From: Haloplanus litoreus
GTDB taxonomy: Archaea; Halobacteriota; Halobacteria; Halobacteriales; Haloferacaceae
NCBI RefSeq assembly: GCF_042677945.1
Contig: NZ_JBHUDN010000017.1
Reading direction: 5' to 3' (one strand)
DNA length: 64,000 nucleotides
In this document: positions 43,282-52,276 of the stretch, in pieces
Layout of the letters: every line of letters starts with the position of its first letter
Numbering within the stretch: the first letter of the stretch is position 1
Position numbers and translations under genes: made by a program
Notes under the pieces: model-generated
Seen by the model: only the letters and a program-made list of their open reading frames with translations
Told to the model about the DNA's origin: nothing
Database searches by the model: none

Positions 43282-45510
43282 CTACTGGAAACCGATCCGG
43301 CCGCCGCTCCCGCGTTCGGCGAAGCTCTCGCCGCCGCCGCCCTTGAACTGCTCCTCGATGCGCTCGTAGTAGTCCATGATGTCGTCGGTGATGGTTGGCC
43401 GGACGTTCTCCATCGCCTCCCTGAAGTGGCGCATCTCCACTTCCTCGGCGTCGTCGTCCTCGCGGAGCGCAACCATCGCCGCCTCGCGGGCGATGCTCTC
43501 CAGATCGGAGCCGACGTAGCCGTCGGTGATCTCCGCGATCTCGCGCAGGCTCACGTCCGGCGCCAGCGGCGAGTTCTGCGTGTGGATCTTCAGGATCTGC
43601 TCGCGGCCTTCCTGTTCGGGCTCGCCGATGAAGACGAGGCGGTCGAACCGCCCCGAGCGGAGGAGCGCGGGATCGATCATGTCCGGTCGGTTGGTCGCGC
43701 CGATGACCATCACGTTACCCATCTCCTCCAGCCCGTCGAGTTCGGTCAGGAGCTGGTTGACGACGCGCTCGGAGACGTTGTTCCCGACCTCGTTGCCCCG
43801 CGAGGGGGCGAGCGAGTCGAGTTCGTCGAAGAAGATGACCGTCGGGGCCACCTGTCGGGCCTTCCGGAAGGTCTGCCGGATCGCCTTTTCGGACTCGCCG
43901 ACCCACTTCGAGAGCAGTTGCGGGCCGCGCACGCTGATGAAGTTGGCGTTGGTCTCGTTGGCGACGGCCTTCGCCATCAGCGTCTTCCCCGTCCCCGGCG
44001 GGCCGTACAGGAGGACGCCCTTCGGTGGCTCGATCCCCATGCGGTCGAACTTCTGTGGCGAGGACAGCGGCCACTCGACGGCCTCCTTGACCTTCTGTTT
44101 GGGGTCGTCGAGGCCGCCCACGTCGTCCCACGTGATCTTCGGGAGTTCCACCAGCACCTCCCGCATGGCGGAGGGTTCCACCTCGCCCAGCGCGCCGCCG
44201 AAGTCGTCGCGCTTGACGATCATCCGGTCGATCAGGCTCGGCGGGATGTCCTCCTCGTCGAGGTCGATTTCGGGGAGGTAGCGCCGGAGCGCTTTCATCG
44301 CGGCCTCCTTGGTGAGGCTCTCGATGTCGGCCCCGACGAAGCCGTGGGTCTCGTCGGCGAGGTGATCGAGGCTCACGTCGTCCGACAGCGGCATCCCGCG
44401 GGTGTGGATCTGGAGGATTTCCTTCCGGCCTTCCTCGTCGGGGACGCCGATCTCGATTTCGCGGTCGAACCGCCCTGGCCGCCGCAGGGCGGGGTCGACG
44501 CTGTCGACGCGGTTCGTCGCCGCGATGACGATGACCTGGCCGCGGGTCTCCAGGCCGTCCATCATCGTCAGCAACTGGGCAACGACACGACGTTCGACCT
44601 CGCCGGTCACGTCCTCACGCTTGGGCGCGATGGAGTCGAGTTCGTCGATGAAGATGATCGACGGCGACTCGTCTTTGGCGTCCTCGAAGATCTCGCGTAA
44701 CTGCTGTTCGGACTCGCCGTAGTATTTGGAGATGATCTCGGGGCCCGCGATGGAGAAGAAACTCGCGGACGTCTCGTTGGCGACGGCCTTCGCGAGGAGG
44801 GTCTTCCCCGTCCCCGGCGGGCCGTGGAGGAGGACGCCCTGCGGGGGTTCGATCCCCAGTTTCTTGAAGATCTGCGGGTGCTTCATCGGGAGTTCGACCA
44901 TCTCCCGGACCCGCTGGATCTCGTTTTGCAGGCCGCCGATGTCTTCGTACGTGATGCCGCCGCCGGTCTTCTCGAACCCGGAGATCGGTTCCTCGCGGAG
45001 TTCGACCTCCGTGTCCTCGGTGACCAGACAGACGCCGTCCGGGTCGGTTTCGACGGCGATCAGCGGGATGGCCTGCCCGGGCGAGCGCATGAACGGGTGG
45101 TTCGTGCTGCTCATGACGGGCACGATGTCGCGTTCGACCACCGGCCGCTTCAGGATCTGTCGCTTGACCATCCCCGCCGCGTCGGAGCCGAACTGCACGC
45201 TCGCCTCCTCCGGCGGTGCGAGGACGAGTTTCTCGGCCTTCGTCGCCTCCGCCTTGCGGATGGTGACGCGCTCACCGATGCCTACGTCGGCGTTCTGCCG
45301 CGTGAACCCGTCGATCCGAACGGTATCGGTGTTCCAGTCCTGTCGGTCTGCGCGCCACACCTTCGCAGCGGTCGTGTCGGCCCCCTCGATTTCGATGATG
45401 TCACCTGGCGACAGTTTCAGGTGGAGCAGCGTGTCGGGGTCCAGTCGGGCGATACCGCGTCCCGAATCGTTCGGGTACGCTTTCGCCACTTCGAGTTGCA
45501 CTTCGTTCAT
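43282..45510 (-). CDS. cdc48: Cdc48/VAT-type AAA+ ATPase
   Basis: A 742-residue archaeal p97/VAT homologue. The N domain (about 1-185) includes the double-psi barrel (MNEVQLEVAKAYPNDSGRGIARLD). Two AAA+ rings follow, each with Walker A GPPGTGKT (near residues 230 and 503), Walker B IIFIDELDS and VIFFDELDS, and arginine fingers in RRPGRFDRE and RSGRFDR. It unfolds proteins and feeds the 20S proteasome. The C-terminus GGRIGFQ lacks the long eukaryotic tail. The start at 45510 is fixed by the conserved N domain. The 186-bp spacer to larC holds both promoters. Confidence 0.95.
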   Translation of the reverse strand: MNEVQLEVAKAYPNDSGRGIARLDPDTLLHLKLSPGDIIEIEGADTTAAKVWRADRQDWNTDTVRIDGFTRQNADVGIGERVTIRKAEATKAEKLVLAPPEEASVQFGSDAAGMVKRQILKRPVVERDIVPVMSSTNHPFMRSPGQAIPLIAVETDPDGVCLVTEDTEVELREEPISGFEKTGGGITYEDIGGLQNEIQRVREMVELPMKHPQIFKKLGIEPPQGVLLHGPPGTGKTLLAKAVANETSASFFSIAGPEIISKYYGESEQQLREIFEDAKDESPSIIFIDELDSIAPKREDVTGEVERRVVAQLLTMMDGLETRGQVIVIAATNRVDSVDPALRRPGRFDREIEIGVPDEEGRKEILQIHTRGMPLSDDVSLDHLADETHGFVGADIESLTKEAAMKALRRYLPEIDLDEEDIPPSLIDRMIVKRDDFGGALGEVEPSAMREVLVELPKITWDDVGGLDDPKQKVKEAVEWPLSSPQKFDRMGIEPPKGVLLYGPPGTGKTLMAKAVANETNANFISVRGPQLLSKWVGESEKAIRQTFRKARQVAPTVIFFDELDSLAPSRGNEVGNNVSERVVNQLLTELDGLEEMGNVMVIGATNRPDMIDPALLRSGRFDRLVFIGEPEQEGREQILKIHTQNSPLAPDVSLREIAEITDGYVGSDLESIAREAAMVALREDDDAEEVEMRHFREAMENVRPTITDDIMDYYERIEEQFKGGGGESFAERGSGGRIGFQ

Positions 45511-45696
45511 GATGTACCCGCGAGGATGGTGGTGTTTGAGCGGTGGCGGGGGATAAGTTTGTTGTTACCCTGAACCCCGGGGCCCGGGTTCGCGGCAAAC
45601 TGTGTCATGATGTAGCATACGTGTGCGGCGGTACAAACCCTTGCCGATCCGGGGACGGTCGCAAGCCGTTTGCCCGTCGAGTGCGAGCGACGGAGT

Positions 45697-46971
45697 ATGC
45701 ACACGCTCGCGTTCGACGGCCGTCTGGGAGCGAGCGGCGATATGCTCCTCGGCGCCCTGATCGCCGCCGGCGCCGATCCGACCGCCCTCGACCCCGTCGA
45801 GGCCGCACTCGACGTTCGCTACCTGGTCGAACCCACGACGAAGGCCGGCATCGACGCGACGTCCGTCGACGTGATCGTCGACGGCGACGGTGACGAGGCG
45901 GCCCACGACCACAGTCACGACCACGACCACAGTCACGACCACGACCACAGTCACGACCACGACCACAGTCACGCCGAGGGCGCCGGTCCCCTCCGCACCT
46001 ACCCGGAGGTCGTCGCTCTCGTCGAGGGGATGGATCTCCGTCCCCCGGTCGAACGTGACGCCCTCGCGGTCTTCCGTCGTCTCGGCGAGGCGGAGGCGGC
46101 GGTCCACGGCACCGACCTCGACGAGACCCACTTTCACGAGGTGGGTGCCGACGACGCCGTCGCGGACGTGGTCGGTACGTGTCTTCTCCTCGATGATCTC
46201 GGAGTCGAGCGGATCGTGACGGCGCCCGTCGCGGTCGGCGGGGGCACCGTCTCGATGAGTCACGGCACCTATCCGGTGCCGGCTCCCGCGGTGACCGAAC
46301 TCCTCACCGACGCCGACTGGTCGATCCGTGGCGGTCCCGTCGAACGCGAACTCCTCACGCCGACGGGCGCGGCCATCCTCGCCGAACTCGCCGAGGGCGT
46401 CGACCGACTCCCGACTCTCGACGTCGACGCCACCGGCTACGGCGCCGGCGACGCGGACTTCCCCGATCACCCGAACGTCCTCCGAGCGATCGTGGGCGAC
46501 GGAGGGGGCGGCCTGCGCAGCGAGTCTATCTCGGTGCTGGAAACCACCCTCGACGACGCCACGCCGGAGGTGCTCGGGAGTTTACACGAGACGCTCGGCG
46601 ACGCGGGCGCCCTCGACGTGTCGGTCGTTCCGACGACGATGAAGAAGTCGCGGCCGGGCCACCTCGTCAAGGTCGTCGTCGACCCGACGGACGCCGAGCG
46701 CGTCGCCCGGCGACTCGCCGAGGAGACGGGGACGCTCGGCGTCCGTGAGGGCAGCGCCGGACACCGCTGGATCGCGGACCGTGCGATGGAGACGGTCACC
46801 CTCGACGTCGACGGCGAGGACTACGCGGTGGGGGTGAAAGTCGCGAGCGACGCCGACGGACGCGTCTACGACGTGAGCGCGGAGTACGACGACGCTCTCG
46901 CCGTCGCCCGGGCGACCGACCTGTCGGTTCGCGAGGTGTTGTGGCGGGCCGAGCGTGTGGCCCGGGAGTAG
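45697..46971 (+). CDS. larC: LarC-family nickel insertion protein (DUF111)
   Basis: A 424-residue protein of the LarC/DUF111 family, which in bacteria inserts nickel into the pincer cofactor of lactate racemase. It opens TLAFDGRLGASGDMLLGALIAAGADP and contains HFHEVGADDAVADVVGTCLLLDDLG, PVAVGGGTVSMSHGTYPVPAPAV and LETTLDDATPEVLG. Between residues about 68 and 91 a His/Asp-rich loop of DHDHSH repeats probably holds or delivers metal. No larA, larB or larE is adjacent, so the client enzyme is unknown. It starts at ATG 45697, divergent from cdc48. Confidence 0.9.
   Translation: MHTLAFDGRLGASGDMLLGALIAAGADPTALDPVEAALDVRYLVEPTTKAGIDATSVDVIVDGDGDEAAHDHSHDHDHSHDHDHSHDHDHSHAEGAGPLRTYPEVVALVEGMDLRPPVERDALAVFRRLGEAEAAVHGTDLDETHFHEVGADDAVADVVGTCLLLDDLGVERIVTAPVAVGGGTVSMSHGTYPVPAPAVTELLTDADWSIRGGPVERELLTPTGAAILAELAEGVDRLPTLDVDATGYGAGDADFPDHPNVLRAIVGDGGGGLRSESISVLETTLDDATPEVLGSLHETLGDAGALDVSVVPTTMKKSRPGHLVKVVVDPTDAERVARRLAEETGTLGVREGSAGHRWIADRAMETVTLDVDGEDYAVGVKVASDADGRVYDVSAEYDDALAVARATDLSVREVLWRAERVARE
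45901..45974 (+). repeat. 18-bp tandem repeat coding a His-rich loop in LarC
   Basis: A unit of about CACGACCACGACCACAGT is repeated roughly four times, coding repeated HDHDHS. Its near-perfect identity, including third positions, indicates recent slippage expansion, and copy number may vary between strains. Confidence 0.85.
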
Positions 46972-47008
46972 GCGACACCGTTTCGATCCCTCGCGACGAG
47001 CCCTCGGC

Positions 47009-47404
47009 ATGGAGCGAGAACGCGTCTCCTCTGGCACCGAATGGGAGTCGGCGGTGGGCTACTCGCGGGCCGTTCGCGCGGGTGACACGATTCACGTCTC
47101 CGGGACGACGGCGACGGACGCCGACGGGAGCGTCGTCGCCCCGGGTGAGCCCTACGCGCAGACCGAACGCGCCATCGAAAACGTCGCCGCGGCGCTCTCC
47201 CGGCTCGACGCCTCGATTTCCGACGTGGTGCGGACCCGCCTGTTCGTGACCGACATCGGCGACTGGGAGGCGGTCGGTCGCGCTCACGCCGAGGCGTTCG
47301 GTGCGGTCCGGCCGGCGACGTCGATGGTACAGGTCGAGCGACTGATCCATCCGGACCTAGTCGTCGAGGTGGAGGCGACGGCGAAGCGTCCGACGGACGA
47401 CTAG
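47009..47404 (+). CDS. RidA/YjgF-family protein
   Basis: A 131-residue RidA-like protein: SAVGYSRAVRAGDTIHVSGTTATDADGSVV, YAQTERAIENVAAALSRLDASISDVVRTRLFVTD, and AHAEAFGAVRPATSMVQVERLIHPDLVVEVEATA. The conserved Arg of true RidA proteins (R105 in E. coli) sits in the VRPATS region. RidA proteins hydrolyse reactive enamine/imine intermediates; distant subfamilies have other roles. The ATG at 47009 is used because a longer frame lacks conserved sequence. Its stop is shared in CTAG with the convergent neighbour. Confidence 0.87.
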   Translation: MERERVSSGTEWESAVGYSRAVRAGDTIHVSGTTATDADGSVVAPGEPYAQTERAIENVAAALSRLDASISDVVRTRLFVTDIGDWEAVGRAHAEAFGAVRPATSMVQVERLIHPDLVVEVEATAKRPTDD

Positions 47405-48135
47405 CCCCCGCGGTGTTCGTCGAGGGCTTCCTCGACGGTGAGGTCGCCGGCGGCGACGCGCCGGGCGAGTCGGTCGTCGATGGTTCGGTCGTCGGCCGAG
47501 ATGCGACGCGAGCGATCCTTGATCCGCTGGAGTTCGCCGGCCGTCGGATCGATCTCTCGGGAGTCGATCCGCTCGCCCTTCAGGCGGGCGATGTTGACCG
47601 CGGCGAGGACGTCTCCCATCCCCCGCGCGCCGGTGCCGAGGTAGGGCGTCGTCCCCGTCTCGTCGACCAGTTCGACGGTTACGCCGTCGAGGTCGTTGAC
47701 GAGGCGGGCACCCTGTAATCGGGACCCGTCGCCGATCCGGACGAGCGGATCGACCGCGTCCGCTACTTCCTGTCGGATGGCGTCGACGGCGTCGCCGAGG
47801 GGGACGTGAAAGGCGGCGACGACCGTCTCGCCGGCGAGAACGGCGATACCGGGGCGAGTGCCGGGATCGACGCCGACGACGGTGCGCCCCTCGCCACCAC
47901 GGAGGATCGCGAGCGCCTCGTCGACGGCGCGTCTGGCCTCGTCGGCCGCCGCCGTGACGTGGTCGACGTCGTCGACGACGCCCGCCAGGCCGTCGTCCGG
48001 TGCCGTGACGACGACCGACGTCTCCTCCGGGAGGGCAACGCCGGGTTCGACCGTCGTGAACGCCACGTCGCGTTCCCGGAGGCGGTCGACGACCTCGTGG
48101 TACAGTTCGAAGTCCGCGGTAGCGACGACGATCAC
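47401..48135 (-). CDS. RuvC/YqgF-like RNase H-fold protein, divergent from radB
   Basis: A 244-residue protein with GTG start. After an N-terminal domain (about 1-80; VVATADFELYHEVVDRLRERDVAF) comes an RNase H-fold core: VVGVDPGTRPGIAVL holds the first acidic residue, VELVDETGTTPY the second, and GMGDVLAAVNIARL the third, the layout of RuvC/YqgF nucleases. It ends in a basic Arg-rich helical domain (RRISADDRTIDDRLARRVAAGDLTVEEALDEH). Function is not known to me. Divergent placement 98 bp from radB suggests a DNA-repair or recombination nuclease (inference). Confidence 0.7.
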   Translation of the reverse strand: MIVVATADFELYHEVVDRLRERDVAFTTVEPGVALPEETSVVVTAPDDGLAGVVDDVDHVTAAADEARRAVDEALAILRGGEGRTVVGVDPGTRPGIAVLAGETVVAAFHVPLGDAVDAIRQEVADAVDPLVRIGDGSRLQGARLVNDLDGVTVELVDETGTTPYLGTGARGMGDVLAAVNIARLKGERIDSREIDPTAGELQRIKDRSRRISADDRTIDDRLARRVAAGDLTVEEALDEHRGG

Positions 48136-48233
48136 ACCCCGACGTTCGGCGCCACGGGGGTAAAACGTGTCGCGGGCGGCGGGACGGGACGTCGGTGTCG
48201 AGGGTTTATGACCCGGAGCGACCGAGTGAGACT

Positions 48234-48981
48234 GTGTCCGAGCCAGTGTCAACCGGCTGTCCCCCGCTCGACGACCTGCTGGGCGGCGGATTCGAGCGCG
48301 GGACCGTGACTCAGGTGTACGGTCCGCCGGCCGCCGGCAAGACGAACCTCGCGCTCTCGGCGGCGGTACAGGTCGCCGCGAGCGGTGGCACCGCGGTGTA
48401 CGTCGACACCGAGGGCCTCTCTGTCGACCGGTTCCGGCAGCTCNNNNNNNNNNNNNNNCGGCGGCGAACGCGGCCACCCGGACGAGCGGTCGGCGGATGG
48501 CGACGGCGACGGCGACGGGGACCTGGAGGCGGTCACGTCCCGAATCGTGGTCACCGAGGCGCACGACTTCGCCGAGCAGGAGGAGGCCGTCCGCGACGCC
48601 GCCGACTTCGCGGCACGGGCGGAGCTGATCGTCCTCGACAGCGCCACGGGATTCTACCGGCTCGAACGCCACGGCGGCGACGAGGGTGAGACGCTACGGC
48701 AGGTTGGGCGGCAGGTGACACATCTCCTCTCGCTCGCGCGGAAACACGACCTCGCCGTCGTCGTCACGAATCAGGTGTTCACCGATCCGGACGCCGACCG
48801 GACGCGAGCGCTCGGCGGCCACACGCTCAACCACTGGACGGGAACGGTCGTCCGGCTGGATCGGTTCCGAGGGGGGAACCGACGAGCGACGCTGGAGAAA
48901 CATCGGTCGAAACCCGCCGGCGAGACGGTCACGTTCCGTATCACCGGCGAAGGACTGGCCGCGAGCGACGAGAGCCTATAG
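48234..48981 (+). CDS. radB: DNA repair and recombination protein RadB (interrupted by assembly gap)
   Basis: A RecA-family ATPase and RadA paralogue of about 235-250 residues. The Walker A region reads VTQVYGPPAAGKTNLALSAAVQVA, Walker B is AELIVLDSATGFYRLE, and the C-terminus has VVVTNQVFTDPDADRTRALGGHTLNHWTGTVVRLDR. A run of 15 N (48444-48458) falls after VYVDTEGLSVDRFRQL. The two sides are in different frames, so the true gap is 14, 17 or similar. The gene is probably intact. It starts at GTG 48234. After the gap a linker of (Asp-Gly) repeats (DGDGDGDGDL) is unusual. Its stop overlaps the convergent CBS-HPF stop by 6 bp. Confidence 0.88.
48444..48458. other. Assembly gap (15 N) inside radB
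   Basis: Fifteen N. Coding frames on the two sides differ by one base, so the nominal size is not the true length. Confidence 0.99.
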
Positions 48982-50121
48982 TTCGCCGAGCTTTCGGAGC
49001 AGCTGACCGCGGTACTGTTCGTCGGCGATGACCCCCTTCAGTTCGAGGACGTTGCGCTCTAGCGTGTCGGCGGCAACGTGGAAGGCGTGGTCGGCGCCGT
49101 AGCCCTCGCCGGAGCCGGCGACCTGCCCGCGGTTGGTCCGCAGGCGGATCTGGCACTGGATCAGGGGCGTCCCGCGGAGTTTCTCCTTGTGCTCGTGGAA
49201 GCGCACGTGCGCGTGATGGACCTGCATCTCCTGGTACTTGTCCGCAACGTCGGTGATGCCCTGAACGATCTCCTCGCGGGCGATGGTGTCCAGCAGGGCG
49301 ACGTTGGTGATCTGGACGTCCATCTGTCCTTCCTCGGTGAACGTGAGCGCGCGGAGCACGTCGGTCTTCGTGAGGACACCGGCAACGGTGCCGTCGTCGT
49401 CCTCGCTCGGCGTGACGACCAGCCCGGAGATGTCGTTGTCGAGCATCGTCCGCGCGGCGCTCTCGACGGTTTCGTCGGCCGTCGTCGTCAGGACGGGACT
49501 GGTCATGAGATCGTAGACGGGCAGGTCGAGCATCCGGTCTAGGTCGCCCCGCCGGTCGCCCCGACCCTGGCGGTCGGCATCGCGGACGACGAAATCGACG
49601 ATATCGTGAGTCGTCAGCACGCCGACGAGGGCGTCCGTGTCGTCGACGACGGGAAGTCGAGAGATGCCGTGTTCGCGCAGGTGGTTGATCGCCTGGCCGA
49701 TGTGGGACTTCTCGCCGATGGTGATCACGTCGTCCGTCTGGATCTGTTCGACGGTCAGCGCGTCGAGGCTGTCGAGGACCGCTTCGAGGATGGCGTCGGC
49801 CGTGACGATTCCCCACAGGTTCTCGCCCTCGTAGACCGGTGCGATCCTGGTGCCGCCCTCGACGAGAACACGCGCAACCTCGCGGACGTCCTCCGTGCGG
49901 TCGACCTGCGGGGCGGACTTCATCAGCACGCTCGCCTTGGTGTCGTCCTCGATCCGGGAGCGGATCAGGTCGCGTTCACCGATCACACCGGCGTACTCGC
50001 CGTCCCGAGTGACGATGAGACCCTTCGGGTTCTCGCGTTCGAAGATCGAGCGGACCTTCCCTAACCGTTCGTCCGCGTCGACTTCGATGTACTCGGGGAT
50101 CGCAATATCGGCAATATCCAT
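48976..50121 (-). CDS. CBS-domain protein fused to an HPF/RaiA-like ribosome-hibernation domain
   Basis: A 381-residue protein. Four CBS motifs occupy about residues 1-250 (IPEYIEVDADERLGKVRSIF, LMKSAPQVDRTEDVREVARVLVEGG, IQTDDVITIGEKSHIGQAINHL, LMTSPVLTTTADETVESAARTML). The last 120 residues resemble the S30EA/HPF fold: DTIAREEIVQGITDVADKYQEM, VHHAHVRFHEHKEK, GTPLIQCQIRLRTNRGQVAGSGEGYGADHAFHVAADTLERNV. CBS-based hibernation factors (Dri) have been seen on archaeal ribosomes, so a nucleotide-sensing ribosome-silencing role is a good hypothesis. The ATG at 50121 follows the conserved N-terminus. Confidence 0.82.
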   Translation of the reverse strand: MDIADIAIPEYIEVDADERLGKVRSIFERENPKGLIVTRDGEYAGVIGERDLIRSRIEDDTKASVLMKSAPQVDRTEDVREVARVLVEGGTRIAPVYEGENLWGIVTADAILEAVLDSLDALTVEQIQTDDVITIGEKSHIGQAINHLREHGISRLPVVDDTDALVGVLTTHDIVDFVVRDADRQGRGDRRGDLDRMLDLPVYDLMTSPVLTTTADETVESAARTMLDNDISGLVVTPSEDDDGTVAGVLTKTDVLRALTFTEEGQMDVQITNVALLDTIAREEIVQGITDVADKYQEMQVHHAHVRFHEHKEKLRGTPLIQCQIRLRTNRGQVAGSGEGYGADHAFHVAADTLERNVLELKGVIADEQYRGQLLRKLGEL

Positions 50122-50283
50122 AGCTACAGGTGAATCACCCGGTGGCTTCAAAGTTGTTTCTTCAGCCTGCGCCGCGGTGGTCGATGCTGTCACTCACGGT
50201 GACATCTGTGCCGAGGTCGGTAGTCGCGCGTGACCACCCCCCTTGTGTGGATCGCCCAAGGGAGTGATGGGGCCTTGAAAAAA

Positions 50284-50358
50284 TGGGTTGGGGCAGATTT
50301 GAACTGCCGGCCTCCTCCATGTCAAGGAGGTGTCATAACCAGACTAGACCACCAACCC
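50284..50358 (-). tRNA. tRNA-Val (GAC)
   Basis: 75 nt on the minus strand: acceptor GGGTTGG/CCAACCC, D arm GTCT...TGAC, anticodon loop TTGACAT (anticodon GAC, U33 present) with stem CCTCC/GGAGG, T arm GGCAG-TTCAAAT-CTGCC, discriminator A. CCA is not encoded. There is no intron. Confidence 0.97.
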
Positions 50359-50616
50359 GGTCGTGACGTGCTTTCGAACGCATCTTCACGTACCGGCGGC
50401 CAGTAATTGAACCTTTCGGAACGCCGCCCGGCGCGGCGATTTCGAGGGAACTATACCTCCGGATCCGCGCGGCGATGCGTCCGCCCGTTCGACGCCAGGC
50501 GGTCGAAGCTGGGACGAGTGTGGGGCCGACCCCGACGGCGGGCCGTCGGACGAAAGGGTTAAGAAGATGTATAGATTTGTTCATTGTAACCCGAACTAAT
50601 ACACTGGTGTTCATCC

Positions 50617-51612
50617 ATGCAGGACTATATCGAACGTGTGACCGAGGGCGAGGATCTGACACGGGAGGCGGCCCGGGAGGCGGCCCGAGCCGTCTTCGAG
50701 GGAGCGACCGAGGCCCAGATCGGGGCGTTGCTCGCGGCGCTCCGGGCGAAAGGCGAGACGGAGACGGAGATTGCGGGCTTCGCACAGGGGATGCGCGATG
50801 CGGCCCGGACTATCGCCCCCGATCGGACGCCGCTGGTCGACACTTGCGGAACCGGCGGCGACGACTACGACACGATCAACGTCTCGACGACGAGCGCCAT
50901 CGTCGCGGCAGGTGCGGGCGCCGCCGTCGCCAAGCACGGCAACTACTCCGTCTCCTCGTCGTCCGGGAGCGCGGACGTACTGGAGGTGGCGGGCGTAAAC
51001 GTCGAGGCCGAACCATCGGCGGTTGAGGACGCCATCGAACGCGACGGCATCGGGTTCATGCTCGCGCCGGTCTTCCACCCGGCGATGAAGGCCGTCATCG
51101 GCCCGCGGAAGGAACTCGGGATGCGGACGGTGTTCAACGTCCTGGGGCCGCTGACGAATCCCGCCGGCGCCGATGCACAGGTGGTCGGCGTCTACGACCC
51201 GGAACTCGTACCGATCCTCGCCCGCGCGCTCGCACAGATGGACGTCGACCGCGCGATGGTGGTCCACGGCTCCGGGATGGACGAAATCACGATCCACGAC
51301 GTCACGACCGTCGCCGAAGTCGACGGCGACGAGGTGACGGAGTACACCCTGTCGCCGGCCGATCTGGGGCTGGAGGAGGCACCCATCGAAGCCGTCGCCG
51401 GCGGCGGTCCGGACGCGAACGCGGCCGACCTCCGCGACATCGTCGAGGGGGAGGTGGCGGGGGCGAAACGCGACCTCATCCTCGCAAACGCGGGCGCGGC
51501 CCTCTACGTCGCCGGCATCGCCGACGACTTGCCGGACGGCGTCGACGCGGCCCGCGAGGCCATCGACTCCGGCGCCGCAGCGGCCAAACTCGACGACTTG
51601 CGGGGTGTCTGA
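50617..51612 (+). CDS. trpD: Anthranilate phosphoribosyltransferase TrpD
   Basis: A 331-residue enzyme joining anthranilate with PRPP to give phosphoribosyl anthranilate. The PRPP-binding motif is LVDTCGTGGDDYDTINVSTTSAIVAA, followed by VAKHGNYSVSSSSGSADVLE, GFMLAPVFHPAMKAVIGPRKELGMRTVFNVLGPLTNPA and VVHGSGMDEIT. First gene of trpDFEG. Its stop overlaps the trpF start (TGATG). The 258-bp spacer upstream (50359-50616) is AT-rich just before the start and should hold the operon promoter; no attenuator-like leader peptide was recognised. Confidence 0.96.
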   Translation: MQDYIERVTEGEDLTREAAREAARAVFEGATEAQIGALLAALRAKGETETEIAGFAQGMRDAARTIAPDRTPLVDTCGTGGDDYDTINVSTTSAIVAAGAGAAVAKHGNYSVSSSSGSADVLEVAGVNVEAEPSAVEDAIERDGIGFMLAPVFHPAMKAVIGPRKELGMRTVFNVLGPLTNPAGADAQVVGVYDPELVPILARALAQMDVDRAMVVHGSGMDEITIHDVTTVAEVDGDEVTEYTLSPADLGLEEAPIEAVAGGGPDANAADLRDIVEGEVAGAKRDLILANAGAALYVAGIADDLPDGVDAAREAIDSGAAAAKLDDLRGV

Positions 51613-52276
51613 TGGTCCGGGCGAAGATCTGTGGCGTGACGACGGAGGCGGATCTGCGGGCCGTTTCGGACGCGGGTGCCGACGCGGTTGGTATCGTCAC
51701 CGAGGTGTCGGTCGACACGCCTCGCGAGGTCGACCCCGACCGAGCGGCCGACCTGATCGCCGCCGCCCCGCCCTTTCTCTCGACGGTGGTGGTGTCGATG
51801 CCGGAGTCGCCGGCCAGGGCGGTCGAACTCGCCGGCGCGCTCACGCCCGACGCGATCCAACTGCACGGCGACTTCGACGCCGAGGACGTGCGGTACGTTC
51901 GCCGGGAGGCCCGGACGGCCGTGATCACGGCCGTCGACGCGGCCGACATCGACCGTGCCCACGAGTACGACGTCGTCGNNNNNNNNNNNNNNNNNNNNTC
52001 CCCGACGCCGTCCTGGTCGACTCGACCGGCGAGTCGGGCGCGGGGGGAACGGGCGAGACTCACGACTGGGACGCCGCCGGCGACCTGGTCGCGGACCTCT
52101 CGACGCCCGTCGTCCTCGCGGGTGGCCTGACGCCCGAGAACGTCGCCGAGGCGGCCGGGACCGCCGTCCCCTACGCCGTCGACGTGTCGAGCGGCGTCGA
52201 GCGCACGGGCGGGCGGAAGGACCACGAGGCGGTCCGGGCGTTCGTCCGCAACGCCGACGTGGAGGTGCCAGTATGA
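51612..52276 (+). CDS. trpF: Phosphoribosylanthranilate isomerase TrpF (interrupted by assembly gap)
   Basis: A (beta/alpha)8 enzyme of about 220 residues. The catalytic Cys lies in MVRAKICGVTTEADLRAV, DAVGIV and AIQLHGDFDAEDVRYVR follow, and beyond the gap come VLVDSTGESGAGGTG, WDAAGDLV, VVLAGGLTPENVAEA and AVDVSSGVERTGGRKDHEAVRAF. Twenty N (51979-51998) interrupt it. Total length is not a multiple of 3, so the true gap should be 18 or 21. The gene is probably intact. Its end overlaps the trpE ATG by 4 bp. Confidence 0.9.
51979..51998. other. Assembly gap (20 N) inside trpF
   Basis: Twenty N. Frames on the two sides differ, so the nominal length is not the true one. Confidence 0.99.

Noticed and set aside
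45901..45974. CRISPR-like direct repeats
   Set aside because: The repeats are contiguous with no spacers, lie in frame in larC and encode a His/Asp loop, so they are a coding tandem repeat.
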